Below the pieces are notes generated by a model, which worked only from the letters and a program-made list of their open reading frames with translations, was not told where the DNA came from and did no database searches. This document shows positions 26,277 through 36,161 of a stretch of 64,000 nucleotides of DNA, piece after piece. Source of the stretch: Chitinophaga pinensis (GTDB lineage Bacteria > Bacteroidota > Bacteroidia > NS11-12g > UBA955); assembly GCA_945871905.1 (NCBI GenBank), contig CAMBXL010000005.1, positions 124,001-188,000 of the forward strand, in the 5' to 3' direction. Positions within the stretch are counted from its first letter, which is position 1. Each line of letters begins with the position of its first letter. Position numbers and translations under genes: made by a program.

Positions 26277-27253
26277 TAATTTTGTAAAGATGAAATAGCG
26301 TTATTTATATTCTCCTCGATAGTATCTAAAACTTTTTTATAATCACGTTCAACGAAGGTCCTACCCGTCATTGCCTCAAATAACTCTGTGTATCGCTCTG
26401 TAACGCTATTCACAAACTCATCTGTCATGTCAGGCACCACTTGACCCTCCAAACCCTGAAAACCATTTTCCATCAACCATTCTCTTACAAATTCTTTTGA
26501 AAGTTGTTTTTGAGGTTTTCCAGCCTTCTGTAAAGAATCGTATGAATCTGAATAAAAGAAACGACTGGAATCAGGTGTATGCACTTCGTCTATTAACATA
26601 ACTGATTTATCGTGCAATCCGAATTCATATTTAGTATCCACTAAAATTAATCCACGTTCTGCCGCCATTGCAACACCTCTTTCGTATAATTTCAAAGAGA
26701 TTTTGTAAATGGTTTCAATATTTTTCTTAGAAGTAATTTTCTTATCGATAATATCCTCTAAACTGATATCCTCATCGTGTCCTTCAGAATTTTTAGTAGC
26801 AGGAGTGATAATTGGTTCAGGGAATTTGTCATTTTCTTTTAATCCATCGGGCATTCTAACGCCGCATATGATACGTTCTCCTGTTTTGTAAATACGCCAA
26901 GCGTGTCCGCACAAATAGCCACGAACCACAATTTCAATTGGAATGGTTTCGCATTTAATCCCTATAGTTACATTTGGGTCGGGCGTAGCTATTTTCCAAT
27001 TAGGAACGATGTCTGTAGTGGCATCCAAAAAATAAGCTGCTAATTGAGTCAAAACTTCCCCTTTGTGAGGAATTGCGCGTGGTAAAACATGATCAAATGC
27101 TGATATTCTATCGCATGCTACCATTACTAGATGATCGTTATCTATTGAATAGACGTCTCTTACTTTCCCTCTGTAAAAACTCGTTTGGTTCTTAAGAAAG
27201 AAATTTGTTGCCATTAATCCTTTTTCCATTTTAGCTGATGATGAATTTAACAT
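26276..27253 (-). CDS. purC: Phosphoribosylaminoimidazole-succinocarboxamide synthase
   Basis: PurC (SAICAR synthetase) is 325 residues, at the longer end for the family, and joins aspartate to CAIR in purine synthesis. Motifs are FYRGKVRDVYSID, MVACDRISAFDHVLPRAIPHKG, IEIVVRGYLCGHAW, LILVDTKYEFG and MLIDEVHTPDSSRF. Several starts are possible (27253, 27229 or 27214). The -7 box (TATTTTTG) at 27265-27272 ends 11 nt before 27253, which supports the first ATG. The gene is not in a pur operon. Confidence 0.95.
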   Translation of the reverse strand: MLNSSSAKMEKGLMATNFFLKNQTSFYRGKVRDVYSIDNDHLVMVACDRISAFDHVLPRAIPHKGEVLTQLAAYFLDATTDIVPNWKIATPDPNVTIGIKCETIPIEIVVRGYLCGHAWRIYKTGERIICGVRMPDGLKENDKFPEPIITPATKNSEGHDEDISLEDIIDKKITSKKNIETIYKISLKLYERGVAMAAERGLILVDTKYEFGLHDKSVMLIDEVHTPDSSRFFYSDSYDSLQKAGKPQKQLSKEFVREWLMENGFQGLEGQVVPDMTDEFVNSVTERYTELFEAMTGRTFVERDYKKVLDTIEENINNAISSLQN

Positions 27254-27264
27254 TGATTTAAAGA

Positions 27265-27272
27265 CAAAAATA
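27265..27272 (-). promoter_or_regulatory. -7 box (TATTTTTG) of purC
   Basis: An exact TAnnTTTG on the minus strand, 11 nt before the ATG at 27253. Confidence 0.45.
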
Positions 27273-27397
27273 ATATTAGTGAGATTATTATTTAAATTTT
27301 TTTATAAACATCCCTTTTATTTTTAAGACACTACATAAAAAATGAAACCCGCAGTGAATTGGCTTTCACTCTATTGTTATCCTATTTTAAATAACCC

Positions 27398-28351
27398 TTA
27401 ATTTTGTTCGTAGGCCATAATAATTTCTTTAACCAAGCGATGCCTTACAACATCTTCAACGGTTAACAAAACCATACTAATCCCTTTAATTTTGGCAAGT
27501 ATTTTGGTTGCCTTTAGTAAGCCTGAAGTTTGTTTGGCTGGCAAATCCACCTGACTCATATCGCCTGTAATAATAACTTTGGCAGACGGACCCATTCTGG
27601 TTAGAAACATTTTAATTTGAGAATCTGTGGTGTTTTGAGCCTCGTCTAAAATAACAAAACAATTATCTAGGGTTCGCCCTCTCATAAATGCCAAGGGAGC
27701 CACTTCAATGGTTCTATTTTCCAAATATTGCTTTAATTTTTCAGCTGGAATCATATCATCCAAAGCATCGTACAATGGCCTTAAATAAGGGTCGATCTTT
27801 TCTTTTAAATCCCCAGGCAGAAAACCTAAACTTTCTCCTGCTTCAACTGCGGGACGAGTCAAAATAATTCTTTTTATTTCTTTATTTTTAAGTGCTTTAA
27901 CGGCTACTGCAACTGCTGTATAAGTTTTACCTGTTCCGGCGGGACCAAGGGCAAATACAATGTCATTTTTATCAATTTCATGTACTAACTTAATTTGGTT
28001 AGCTGTTCTTGCTTTAATTGGTTTGCCATTTACGCCATGTAAAATAGTATGCGCATCATTTGCAAAAGTGTGATTACTATTTCCGGATTCGCCCGCCTCT
28101 TGGTTGCCCAAAATTTCATTCAATACCGATTCAGAAAGGCCTTTTCCGCGTTCAATATATTGAATTAAAACCTCTATTTTAGCAACAAAATCATCAACTT
28201 CTTGCGCTTCACCTATGGTTTTTATTTCATTTCCACGGGCAATAATCTTTAATTTAGGAAAAATTAATTTAATTTTGTTGAGGGTGGTGTTGTTGACCCC
28301 GTGGAGTTCTTGCGGGTCAAAATTTTCGATTAAAACTATTTTTTCAGCCAA
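27398..28351 (-). CDS. PhoH-like ATPase
   Basis: The protein has 317 residues. An N-terminal KH-like/YbeZ-type region of about 110 residues ([20 protein letters not shown], then [16 protein letters not shown]) precedes a superfamily 1 ATPase core: Walker [20 protein letters not shown] and Walker [14 protein letters not shown], with RTANQIKLV before. PhoH/YbeZ proteins work with the endoribonuclease YbeY in rRNA processing and RNA quality control in other bacteria; YbeY is not adjacent here. Members are sometimes phosphate-starvation-induced in E. coli. The gene is monocistronic. Confidence 0.92.
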   Translation of the reverse strand: MAEKIVLIENFDPQELHGVNNTTLNKIKLIFPKLKIIARGNEIKTIGEAQEVDDFVAKIEVLIQYIERGKGLSESVLNEILGNQEAGESGNSNHTFANDAHTILHGVNGKPIKARTANQIKLVHEIDKNDIVFALGPAGTGKTYTAVAVAVKALKNKEIKRIILTRPAVEAGESLGFLPGDLKEKIDPYLRPLYDALDDMIPAEKLKQYLENRTIEVAPLAFMRGRTLDNCFVILDEAQNTTDSQIKMFLTRMGPSAKVIITGDMSQVDLPAKQTSGLLKATKILAKIKGISMVLLTVEDVVRHRLVKEIIMAYEQN

Positions 28352-28389
28352 TGTTTATATACTTTTTTTTAATTTGATTAAATACTGAA

Positions 28390-28397
28390 TATTTTTG
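28390..28397 (+). promoter_or_regulatory. -7 box (TATTTTTG)
   Basis: An exact TAnnTTTG. It covers the TTG at 28395, which is the first possible start of the following frame, so translation must begin further downstream. Confidence 0.5.
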
Positions 28398-28415
28398 CAC
28401 ACGAATATAAACACA

Positions 28416-29147
28416 TTGAGTCTAATTTTTATCATATCGGATTACCAAACTAACACGTATCAATTGGGCTTACTCAAGCAAAATTTATATGCGGTATCTT
28501 ACGAGACTCAAATTATTGACTTCTACCACAATATACGATTAAACAATATAAATGAAGCTGCTTTTATCATAAAACAACTAAAATACAATGATAATCAACC
28601 TATTATCGTATTAGCCAAAGTTGGAGCAGCGCAAACCTATATTGTTTATCAACATTTATTAAACTATTTCATTGTTCCAAACAATGGTTTACTCTCTCTC
28701 ATTTTTCCTTCTGTGAATAAAGAGAATTTAAGAGTCGTAGAGACTGATTCCATCGACAAGGCTTATCTGGCGATAAAAGACAATAATTTTGACTCCCTTA
28801 ACAGAGCTTCTCAATTTGTTCAATACTTACCAAAACAGCTGTTTGAAAGAGGCGATTATCTCATCTCGGAATGTATACACATTGACATGCATGGTAACTG
28901 CTATTTCAACTTGGACAAAGAGACTTTCTCACGATTTGTTGGCTATAATTCATACAATATCAAAGTCCAGCATTACAACAACAATCTTAAAAGTTTGATA
29001 TACAATAATATTCAGGAAATACCCGAAGGTGAGGCTGGTGTGTGTTTTATAGAATCGGGTTATATCAAATTAGTTGTAAACATGGGAAATGCACAAAAAC
29101 TCTTCAGAATTAAAGAAAACACACAACTTATTATTGAAAAAATATGA
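28416..29147 (+). CDS. SAM hydroxide adenosyltransferase (DUF62) family protein
   Basis: The protein is about 243 residues. It resembles the duf62/SAM hydroxide adenosyltransferases, which hydrolyse S-adenosylmethionine to adenosine and methionine and are related to the fluorinases. The sequence LIFIISDYQTNTYQLGLLKQ has the N-terminal SDYGxxxxYVGxxK-like signature, and the C-terminal barrel begins at about residue 150 (GDYLISECIHIDMHGNCYFN). It is slightly short for the family (typically 250-280) and the motif is divergent, so the enzymatic role is tentative. The first TTG is inside the -7 box; I take TTG 28416 as start. Its last 4 nt overlap the next gene (ATGA). Confidence 0.7.
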   Translation: MSLIFIISDYQTNTYQLGLLKQNLYAVSYETQIIDFYHNIRLNNINEAAFIIKQLKYNDNQPIIVLAKVGAAQTYIVYQHLLNYFIVPNNGLLSLIFPSVNKENLRVVETDSIDKAYLAIKDNNFDSLNRASQFVQYLPKQLFERGDYLISECIHIDMHGNCYFNLDKETFSRFVGYNSYNIKVQHYNNNLKSLIYNNIQEIPEGEAGVCFIESGYIKLVVNMGNAQKLFRIKENTQLIIEKI

Positions 29148-29461
29148 TTATTAGAATCGTTAAAATGACATTTATCCCTCAACAAGTGGAGGCTTTCATG
29201 ACTTTGTTTGATGATGTCAAACATAAAATCCTGAATATGCCTGGATGCCAACATTTGGAACTCTGGAAAGACATTAGTTCGGATCATGTTTTATACACCT
29301 ACAGCATTTGGAATTCGGTTGTAGATTTAAACCATTACAGAAATTCTGACTTGTTTATTAAGACTTGGAAAGACACTAAAATAAAATTTAGCGAAAAGGC
29401 ACAGGCTTGGTCTGTTGAAAAACTATTCCAATCTTCTCACAATATTTCATCCATCAAGTAG
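29144..29461 (+). CDS. Antibiotic biosynthesis monooxygenase (ABM) domain protein
   Basis: This 105-residue small dimeric alpha+beta-barrel protein has IIRIVKMTFIPQQVEAFMTL at the start, a GCQHLELWKDISSDHVLYTY strand pair and a final helix. The ABM fold includes quinol monooxygenases (YgiN), haem-degrading IsdG proteins and many of unknown substrate; catalytic residues cannot be assigned. It overlaps the SAM hydroxide adenosyltransferase-like gene by ATGA and is cotranscribed with it. Confidence 0.8.
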   Translation: MIIRIVKMTFIPQQVEAFMTLFDDVKHKILNMPGCQHLELWKDISSDHVLYTYSIWNSVVDLNHYRNSDLFIKTWKDTKIKFSEKAQAWSVEKLFQSSHNISSIK

Positions 29462-29473
29462 TTTTAATATCGA

Positions 29474-31750
29474 ATGAATCGTTTAATTTTTATTTTCTTT
29501 TTACTTTTAAGTACCAACAGTTTCGGTCAGTGGAAAAACTACCAAAAAGCAAACCAACTTTACTCCAATAAAAAATGGGCTGCTAGCAACAAATTACTAG
29601 ATAAATGCATCGTTCATCCTGAAACTAAAAACAACATGAATGTGCTTTTATTGAAATCAAAAGTTTTGTATGAAATTAGTTTTGATAAAAAACTGAAAGA
29701 AAAGTTTCCAAAAGCAATTAAAGAAGCCATCAAGTATGCCGAAAAAGCCTATGAATCTGCCCCAAACCAATCTAAAGCAGATTTTAAAAAATCCAATTAC
29801 CAGTATTTTAAGCAATTAACTGCCGAAAACAACAAAGATGCCTTAGAGGCCTTTCATACCAAGCGTTATGGAAAAGCATTGCCTTTATTTAAAAGTAACT
29901 TAAATTTAGTCTTAGACACTCAATCTTTGGTTTATGCGGGAATTTGTTTGTGGGAAATAGGACAAAAAACTGAAAGCATCCAATATTTTAAAACATCTGC
30001 AGAATACATTTACAACAGTGTAATGGATAGCACTAGCAAGTATGTAGGTTTTTCTAAAGAACCATTCCGTAGATTAGGTGATTATTACATTCAACGCAAA
30101 CACTTTGATACGGCTTACATTTATGTTAAAAAAGGGCGTGATTTAAATCCAAGTGACGCGGTTCTAACAGAAATGACTTATTTGCTTACAAAGTATAGAT
30201 TGGATAAAATACTACCAAGCATTGATTATTTGTATGCCGTTCAGGATGGATTGAAAGATTTTCCAACAGATTCCTTTTTAAATCACAAAGAAAATGCCAT
30301 ATATATCTACCTATTTAATGGCATGGCAAAAGCCAATGAACAAAATCAATTTGATTCTTTGCTAAGCCATTTTTGCAAATCGAAAGAAAATAAAAAAAAC
30401 AACTCAAAAATTGCACTCATTCAAAGGTTTGACATTTTTGCTGGCAAAGACAAAAAGAGTATCGTGAATCAAATGTTTCAATACTTCGGGGAAATCTATT
30501 TGTACGAGGCTTGTTATGCTACATTTAACAGTGTTTTATTCAACAAAACCAGTGATAATATTTCACATCCTTTGCTGCTAAATCCTCAAAAACCATTATT
30601 TGCTGAAATGATTTTCAGAAGGCAATTGGAACTCGACCCCAAAAACACATTGGCCAAGGCAGGGTTAACTAAATACACTCAACTATACAATTCTAAAGCA
30701 CTCTCCTATTATGACTTAGACCCCATGATCAAGTTGAATGTAGATTGTGCAAAAGAGAATCCCAAAGACCTCAATTACAAATCTAAACTTAAAGAAATTC
30801 GTTTAAGATTGATAGATGAAGCATCAGATTCAGGCGACTTTAGATTGGCAAGAAGAGTATGGCAAGAGACCTCTTCATTCCATCCTGAAACAAAACTAAT
30901 TTTGGAAAAAAGTTGGGAGAAGTTAGTTATCAATGACTTTAAATTCAACTATTTTGGCACAAGAATAAATAACAAGGGTAAAAAAGAAAACAATGTTGAA
31001 GAGTTTAATTGGAATGGTTCAGTAGATTCTTGCAGGGCAGGCATAATGAGCAATAAGTTGGTTAATTTAGTAGAAAGAAGAATCAATTATTTCAGAAGAA
31101 ATGCAGGTTTATCGGAAGAGGTAAGACTGACCCTTCAAGACAACTTATATTGCGAAATATCGGCAATGATGTGCGAAGCAAACAAAACTATGAGTCATGA
31201 GCCAAACGATGGATGGCGTTGCTATATTCCTGCTGGAGCTCAAGTGTTAAAGGATGCTTTACTGATTAAGGAAGGCAATCCCGCCATTGCAATTACGGCA
31301 GCCATGGGGCACAACCACCCAAGTATCGGAAACAGACGATGGTTATTATATCCTAAAGCGATGTACATGGGACTTGGTAGTTCCAAATCATACACCGTTA
31401 TCAAAGCGATAGACCAAGCGAGAGAATTAGATTCTTTGAAATACAAAAAACAATACATTGTGTGGCCTCCTGAGACTATTGCACCTAAAATGTTAGCCTT
31501 CAAAAAATGGAGTTTCTCTATTCAACAAAACTTGAGTGATGCAACAGTTACGATGAAAACAAATACAGGCGAATCTATCACTGTAATTCAAGAAAAGCCT
31601 GAAAATGGTTATGGCATTAATACATTGGTATGGGAACCGAAATTGAACGAAATTCAATGGAACAATGAAACCATTTTTAACATCACAATTCAGTTAAAAA
31701 ACGGCAAAAATTATTCTTACAAAACCCGTTTGCTTGACATTCAACCGTAA
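29474..31750 (+). CDS. Exported TPR protein with C-terminal CAP (SCP/PR1) domain
   Basis: The protein has 758 residues with a signal peptide (MNRLIFIFFLLLSTNSFG). Residues 20-480 contain TPR-like helix pairs (NQLYSNKKWAASNKLLDKC, KAIKYAEKAYESAPNQSK, FDTAYIYVKKGRDLNPSDA). From about residue 530 a CAP/SCP domain begins: LVNLVERRINYFRRNAGL, EISAMMCEANKTMSHEPNDG (the HE-type motif of CAP proteins) and IGNRRWLLYPKAMYMGLGSS. CAP domains are found in secreted proteins of many functions, including membrane or sterol binding and suspected protease roles. It begins 12 bp after the ABM gene. The substrate is unknown. Confidence 0.8.
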   Translation: MNRLIFIFFLLLSTNSFGQWKNYQKANQLYSNKKWAASNKLLDKCIVHPETKNNMNVLLLKSKVLYEISFDKKLKEKFPKAIKEAIKYAEKAYESAPNQSKADFKKSNYQYFKQLTAENNKDALEAFHTKRYGKALPLFKSNLNLVLDTQSLVYAGICLWEIGQKTESIQYFKTSAEYIYNSVMDSTSKYVGFSKEPFRRLGDYYIQRKHFDTAYIYVKKGRDLNPSDAVLTEMTYLLTKYRLDKILPSIDYLYAVQDGLKDFPTDSFLNHKENAIYIYLFNGMAKANEQNQFDSLLSHFCKSKENKKNNSKIALIQRFDIFAGKDKKSIVNQMFQYFGEIYLYEACYATFNSVLFNKTSDNISHPLLLNPQKPLFAEMIFRRQLELDPKNTLAKAGLTKYTQLYNSKALSYYDLDPMIKLNVDCAKENPKDLNYKSKLKEIRLRLIDEASDSGDFRLARRVWQETSSFHPETKLILEKSWEKLVINDFKFNYFGTRINNKGKKENNVEEFNWNGSVDSCRAGIMSNKLVNLVERRINYFRRNAGLSEEVRLTLQDNLYCEISAMMCEANKTMSHEPNDGWRCYIPAGAQVLKDALLIKEGNPAIAITAAMGHNHPSIGNRRWLLYPKAMYMGLGSSKSYTVIKAIDQARELDSLKYKKQYIVWPPETIAPKMLAFKKWSFSIQQNLSDATVTMKTNTGESITVIQEKPENGYGINTLVWEPKLNEIQWNNETIFNITIQLKNGKNYSYKTRLLDIQP

Positions 31751-31963
31751 CATCTATTTTGCGCTAAAGTTGTTAATTTTCACTTTCCACTCTTCATGAA
31801 CCCAATAAAGGTACTTAATTAACTGTATTTTTTATAAAAAATAGTACAAATATGTTATTTTCTATAATGAAAATTGATTGACAAAAAGTTAAAAACTATA
31901 TTTAAATAGCATGGGTTTGACATAAATTGCAGTTGTAAAAAACAACTCATTTAACCTAAAAAA
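31751..31963. other. Intergenic, nothing recognised
   Basis: This gap between the TPR-CAP gene and the DUF3050 gene is AT-rich. A small hairpin (AGTTGT-n5-ACAACT) occurs about 30 nt before ATG 31964, but there is no consensus -7 box or Rho-independent terminator. Confidence 0.4.
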
Positions 31964-32746
31964 ATGCATCCAAATATTGATAAAATTAACGAGACTATTG
32001 TACCCTTAAAATCGGCAATCATAAACCATCCCGTTTACGAAAAAATCAAAGACATTGAAGATTTAAAAATCTTTATGAAATACCATGTATTTGCTGTTTG
32101 GGATTTTATGTCTTTATTAAAATCATTGCAAATAAACTTGACTTGTACTTCTACCCCTTGGTTTCCTAAAGGCGAGGCAAACACCCGTTTCTTAATCAAT
32201 GAAATTGTGGTTGGGGAAGAGTCTGACGTGGACCCAGATGGTGGCCGAATTAGCCATTTTGAATTGTACTTAAAAGCCATGAAACAATGTGGTAGTAGCA
32301 CCGAAGCGATTGAATTATTTATCGCCAATCTTAAAGAAACCCATTCGCTTGAAAAAGCTTATCAAACTTCAGAAACGCCTGCAGAAGTTCAACAATTCGT
32401 GAATTATACTTTTGAAATTATTAATAGCAACAAAGCTTATTTGCAAGCCGCTGTATTTACATTTGGTAGAGAAGATTTAATTCCTTCTATGTTTATTAGT
32501 TTGTTGAATGAAATGCAAAATCCGGAACCAGAACGCACCAATTTATTCAAATATTACCTAGAAAGACACATTGAAATTGATGGGGACCACCACAGCCATT
32601 TGGCATTAGAAATGACCGCTGAGTTGTGTGAAACCAATCATCAATATTGGGAAGAAGCTGAAATTGCTATCATCAATTCATTGAAAGCCAGATTAGAATT
32701 ATGGAATGGCGCACACAATGAAATCACATTGCGCCAAGCTCAATAG
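31964..32746 (+). CDS. DUF3050 protein, haem-oxygenase-like fold
   Basis: This 260-residue cytoplasmic protein is mostly helical. It fits DUF3050: FMKYHVFAVWDFMSLLKSLQ, a conserved EIVVGEESDVD, then EINSNKAYL-like helices and RHIEIDGDHHSHLALEM. The repeated His/Glu residues (KYHVFAVWD, HFELY, EIDGDHH) recall the metal or haem ligands of the haem-oxygenase-like diiron superfamily (including the CADD, TenA and UndA groups). Whether it binds iron is inference. It is transcribed alone with no consensus promoter. Confidence 0.78.
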   Translation: MHPNIDKINETIVPLKSAIINHPVYEKIKDIEDLKIFMKYHVFAVWDFMSLLKSLQINLTCTSTPWFPKGEANTRFLINEIVVGEESDVDPDGGRISHFELYLKAMKQCGSSTEAIELFIANLKETHSLEKAYQTSETPAEVQQFVNYTFEIINSNKAYLQAAVFTFGREDLIPSMFISLLNEMQNPEPERTNLFKYYLERHIEIDGDHHSHLALEMTAELCETNHQYWEEAEIAIINSLKARLELWNGAHNEITLRQAQ

Positions 32747-32748
32747 TT

Positions 32749-32940
32749 CTATTTTTTAATTTGTCGGGTTTTAGCCCTTAATATACTGTCAAACTTAAGT
32801 TCATCAACTTCTGTCTTGGGAGCTATAATTTTGATTCTAGGCTGATTGTGTATAAACTTAAAATACATAAACAACGCTGACCCCACAAATAGGACAGCAA
32901 ACAAAAAAAGAATTAATAACTTGTGAGTTTTACTATTCAT
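32749..32940 (-). CDS. Small single-pass membrane protein
   Basis: The protein has 63 residues (MNSKTHKLLILFLFAVLFVG, then SALFMYFKF) with one transmembrane helix near the N-terminus and a basic C-terminal tail ending in RAKTRQIKK. The upstream TTG at 32949 would add three residues; ATG 32940 is preferred. It lies directly after the M1 peptidase gene on the same strand, so it may accompany it. I do not recognise the family. Confidence 0.55.
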   Translation of the reverse strand: MNSKTHKLLILFLFAVLFVGSALFMYFKFIHNQPRIKIIAPKTEVDELKFDSILRAKTRQIKK

Positions 32941-32949
32941 GCTATTCAA

Positions 32950-35900
32950 CTAAAAACTTCTACCTATTCCAACAACCCATCTACTTTGGAAATAACCTTT
33001 GTCACCGTATGGAGGCGTGTTTAAAAAGAAAGGCGCATCTAGTCTTATGCTCAGTGGAGCTATTAAATTGCGTTTTCCCCATCTGCTTATTGTTAATACT
33101 GACCCAACACCGGCATTCATTCTCAAAGGCGTAAATAACCCCTCGTCAGTATCATCAGATTGACCTAAAATTCCAGCATCAGCAAATAGATATAAATCCA
33201 TTTTCAACCAATTTCTGGTTAATTTTGGTTTGAATTTAATTAATCTATCAAAATCTAGTTCGGCACTCGCACTCATTCCAAAATCGCCTTGATATAAATA
33301 CGTTTGACTACTTGAAAGACTAACTACAGGAGCTAAGTACCCAGAATATCCTCTCAAATTCAATCCACCACCCATGTGAAAATGATTGGTAGTAGAACCA
33401 AAGCCTAACCACTGTTCAGGGATAAAACCACGGGAGCGGGTAAATTTACTCTCCAACATCTCTTCCATATTAGCACCTGCCATATTAATTAAGACTTCTT
33501 CAGGAATACTATTACCAACTATTGTTTGGAAAAAGTAGCGTGTTCTTAAATCAAATTTACCTAATTTATTATTATTAATAACCTCTAATTTAAAGCTACC
33601 AAATCCGTAATCTCTTGTCAGTGCAGAACCTCTTAATCCTGAACGGATAATTCCATTGCCATTTTTGTACTTATACCTCCCTATATAATCTATATTAAGC
33701 GTTGAGTTGCTTTTATTTTCGCGCTCTATTCCATTAGCATAAGGTCTGTAAATAGAACGCCCTTCTAACATTCCAATTGATTTATAATGAAAAATAAATT
33801 GATTGTTTCCAAATGATTTTTCAAAACCTAAATCATCGTAAAACAAACCATCCAAAAAACGAGTATCCCAAAAAATATAGGCATGTTTACCCACCAAATG
33901 TTTGTAAAGTAAACGGTATGAAAAAGGGTCGCGTTGGGTATTTAAATCATACTTGCGTTCGGCACCAAGTCCGGTGTTATACCAAACTGAGAAATCCAAT
34001 ACATGTTTCACTTTGGCATAATCAAAATGTGTATTGAATCCCACTTTCATTCCATCTACAGCATTAAACCAAACATCGGGTCTATAAGTAAATGTTCTGT
34101 GATTAAAACCTGAATAGGCTGCAACACCATTGTTAAAAGAAGTTTGAACCGGCAACTTGTAGGCTTTTTTCTTCATCACATTGTCCATTCTATAAATATC
34201 AGCCAATCTTTGTGTAGTATCAATTTGAATAGAAACAAGATCATGGTCTAAATAAATAGTGTCAAAATAATCTTGATTTAACAATCCCCAACCTTTCCAT
34301 GTTTTTAAAACAGACTGACCTTCGTTTTTTGCAAAGTAAGTATTAGGGATTAAATATTGGTATTGTTTCCCTTTTTTGTCTGTTACAGTTATGTCAAGCG
34401 GCATTTGCATTTCACCAGCACGCTGAAAGTGAATTTGGTATGCAGTTTTGTTAGGATTATTTGTTTTTATTTTTTTATAATTTGTGATTTTATAATCTAT
34501 CTTTTTGGTTGTTTCCATCCATTGGTCAAAAAACCAATTCAGGTCTACTTTCGTGTATTCAATAATGGCCGTTCTGAAATCTTCGGGATATGGATGCGCA
34601 AATTTCCATTTGTTAAAATAATGTTTCATGGCCTTCAAGAACAATTCATCACCAAGCACATACTCAAGATTGTACAACATGGTTGCCGTTTTATAATAAA
34701 CATGTCTGTAACCACCACCATGTCCAACAGCAGAACTGAAATCATCACTGTGGGTATTTAACATAGCATCGTTGTTATTAACAGCATCGTTTAGATAACC
34801 ATTATAAACAGAACCTTCGTCATATCGACTTGCTTTAATTGGTAATTTATTAAACCTTTTGATACTCCAAGAAGTTAGAAATTGGGTAAACCCTTCGTCA
34901 AGCATAGCGCGGTAAGTCTCATTGTTCCCTATCATTCCAAAAAACCAATTGTGTCCCACTTCATGGGCAATTACATATTGGTGGCCTGGCCAATTGCCTC
35001 CATTCAGCGTAATCATTGGATACTCCATACCATCTCTGGCATCTGCTGCCACAATTTTAGGATAGCCATACATCCCAAAGTCAGTGCTGTAAATTTCGAC
35101 TACTTTAGCAACAAAATCAGAGGTTGGTCTCCAATAAGGCGCATTGGCTTCTTGTGCTAAAGCGATACATTTAATTCCGTTCCAAATAGTTTCTCCAATT
35201 CTATAAGTTGGATCGGCGGTAAAGGCGAAATCATGCACATTTTCAGCGTGGTATCTCCAAGTTTTTGTTCCATTTTTGGGCACAACAAATTTGTAATTTG
35301 TAGGAATTATTTGTGGTTTTCCGTCATCAGGAAAAATTACCTTTGAGTAGTTGTTAATATCTAACGCTTTTTTGAGGTCATCAGGCAAAACCTCTTTTTC
35401 ATTTTGCAAGGCCCCTGTAGCCTCAACAATATAATTAGAGGGGAAGGTCAATTGCACATCATAAACACCAAAATCGCCATAAAATTCTTTGCCTAAGTGT
35501 TGGTCTGTTTCCCAGCCAAATTTACTATCATAAACACAAATTCTTGGATACCAATGCACCCCATCAAAGTGTTTATTTTGGGCATCAGTGTCAAAAGTTT
35601 TGAATCTTCTTCTCATTGAACCATTGTCCCAATAGGTGCGAAATTTAATATCAAAAACGGCCGAAGTGTTAGACTGAATTTCTTCGTTTAAATACACAAT
35701 TAAAATTGTGTTGTCGAGTTTGTATTTAACCGCTTTGCCGTTCACTGTAATGGCATCTAAAAGAGTACCCATTTTAAGAATTTCATTTGGGCCAAAGGTT
35801 GTTTCCTCATGGTTTACCTCATTGAGTGCGTGGGCATAACTTCCGGGTTGAAAGGCATTTTGGTATAAATGAAAGTATGCTACTTTAAGATTATCAGGAC

Positions 35901-36114
35901 TATTGTTATAATATACCAGACGTTCTTCACCTTTTATTTCATTTTTCTCATCATTGATAACGGCATTAATAGTGTAATGCACATCTTGCTGCCAATAGGC
36001 TACATGAGGTTTACGGTTTTTCCAGTAATGACTGTAAGTAAAAGGATTAGGTTCATTTTGGGCAGATGCCACAAAAAACAAATAGAGAAAAGAAGATAAA
36101 AGAATAAATCTCAT
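32950..36114 (-). CDS. M1-family metallopeptidase with C-terminal outer-membrane region
   Basis: The protein has 1054 residues. A signal peptide (MRFILLSSFLYLFFVASA) precedes an M1 aminopeptidase: the beta domain, the exopeptidase-site variant DGMEYPMITLNGGNWPG, and the zinc motif H384-E385-V-G-H388 followed 19 residues later by E407 (DEGFTQFL), an exact HExxHx18E. After the peptidase, from roughly residue 640, the sequence changes to beta-rich strands (VWFNAVDGMKVGFNTHFDYA, SGLRGSALTRDYGFGSFKLE, LGGGLNLRGYS-like segments) and ends in WVVGIGRSF, with the C-terminal phenylalanine typical of outer-membrane barrels. A protease tethered to its own barrel is inferred. A small membrane protein gene follows. 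Confidence 0.85.
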   Translation of the reverse strand: MRFILLSSFLYLFFVASAQNEPNPFTYSHYWKNRKPHVAYWQQDVHYTINAVINDEKNEIKGEERLVYYNNSPDNLKVAYFHLYQNAFQPGSYAHALNEVNHEETTFGPNEILKMGTLLDAITVNGKAVKYKLDNTILIVYLNEEIQSNTSAVFDIKFRTYWDNGSMRRRFKTFDTDAQNKHFDGVHWYPRICVYDSKFGWETDQHLGKEFYGDFGVYDVQLTFPSNYIVEATGALQNEKEVLPDDLKKALDINNYSKVIFPDDGKPQIIPTNYKFVVPKNGTKTWRYHAENVHDFAFTADPTYRIGETIWNGIKCIALAQEANAPYWRPTSDFVAKVVEIYSTDFGMYGYPKIVAADARDGMEYPMITLNGGNWPGHQYVIAHEVGHNWFFGMIGNNETYRAMLDEGFTQFLTSWSIKRFNKLPIKASRYDEGSVYNGYLNDAVNNNDAMLNTHSDDFSSAVGHGGGYRHVYYKTATMLYNLEYVLGDELFLKAMKHYFNKWKFAHPYPEDFRTAIIEYTKVDLNWFFDQWMETTKKIDYKITNYKKIKTNNPNKTAYQIHFQRAGEMQMPLDITVTDKKGKQYQYLIPNTYFAKNEGQSVLKTWKGWGLLNQDYFDTIYLDHDLVSIQIDTTQRLADIYRMDNVMKKKAYKLPVQTSFNNGVAAYSGFNHRTFTYRPDVWFNAVDGMKVGFNTHFDYAKVKHVLDFSVWYNTGLGAERKYDLNTQRDPFSYRLLYKHLVGKHAYIFWDTRFLDGLFYDDLGFEKSFGNNQFIFHYKSIGMLEGRSIYRPYANGIERENKSNSTLNIDYIGRYKYKNGNGIIRSGLRGSALTRDYGFGSFKLEVINNNKLGKFDLRTRYFFQTIVGNSIPEEVLINMAGANMEEMLESKFTRSRGFIPEQWLGFGSTTNHFHMGGGLNLRGYSGYLAPVVSLSSSQTYLYQGDFGMSASAELDFDRLIKFKPKLTRNWLKMDLYLFADAGILGQSDDTDEGLFTPLRMNAGVGSVLTISRWGKRNLIAPLSIRLDAPFFLNTPPYGDKGYFQSRWVVGIGRSF

Positions 36115-36161
36115 AAAATGATTTTAATATAAAGGAGCGAAAATAAGAAAAAAAGATAACT

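Noticed and set aside
27353-27370. Short hairpin AGTGAA...TTCACT downstream of phoH
   Set aside because: The stem is weak and its T-run is separated by extra bases; not a convincing terminator.
28395-28415. TTG start of the SAM hydroxide adenosyltransferase-like gene
   Set aside because: The codon is part of the -7 box, so it would not be in the mRNA.
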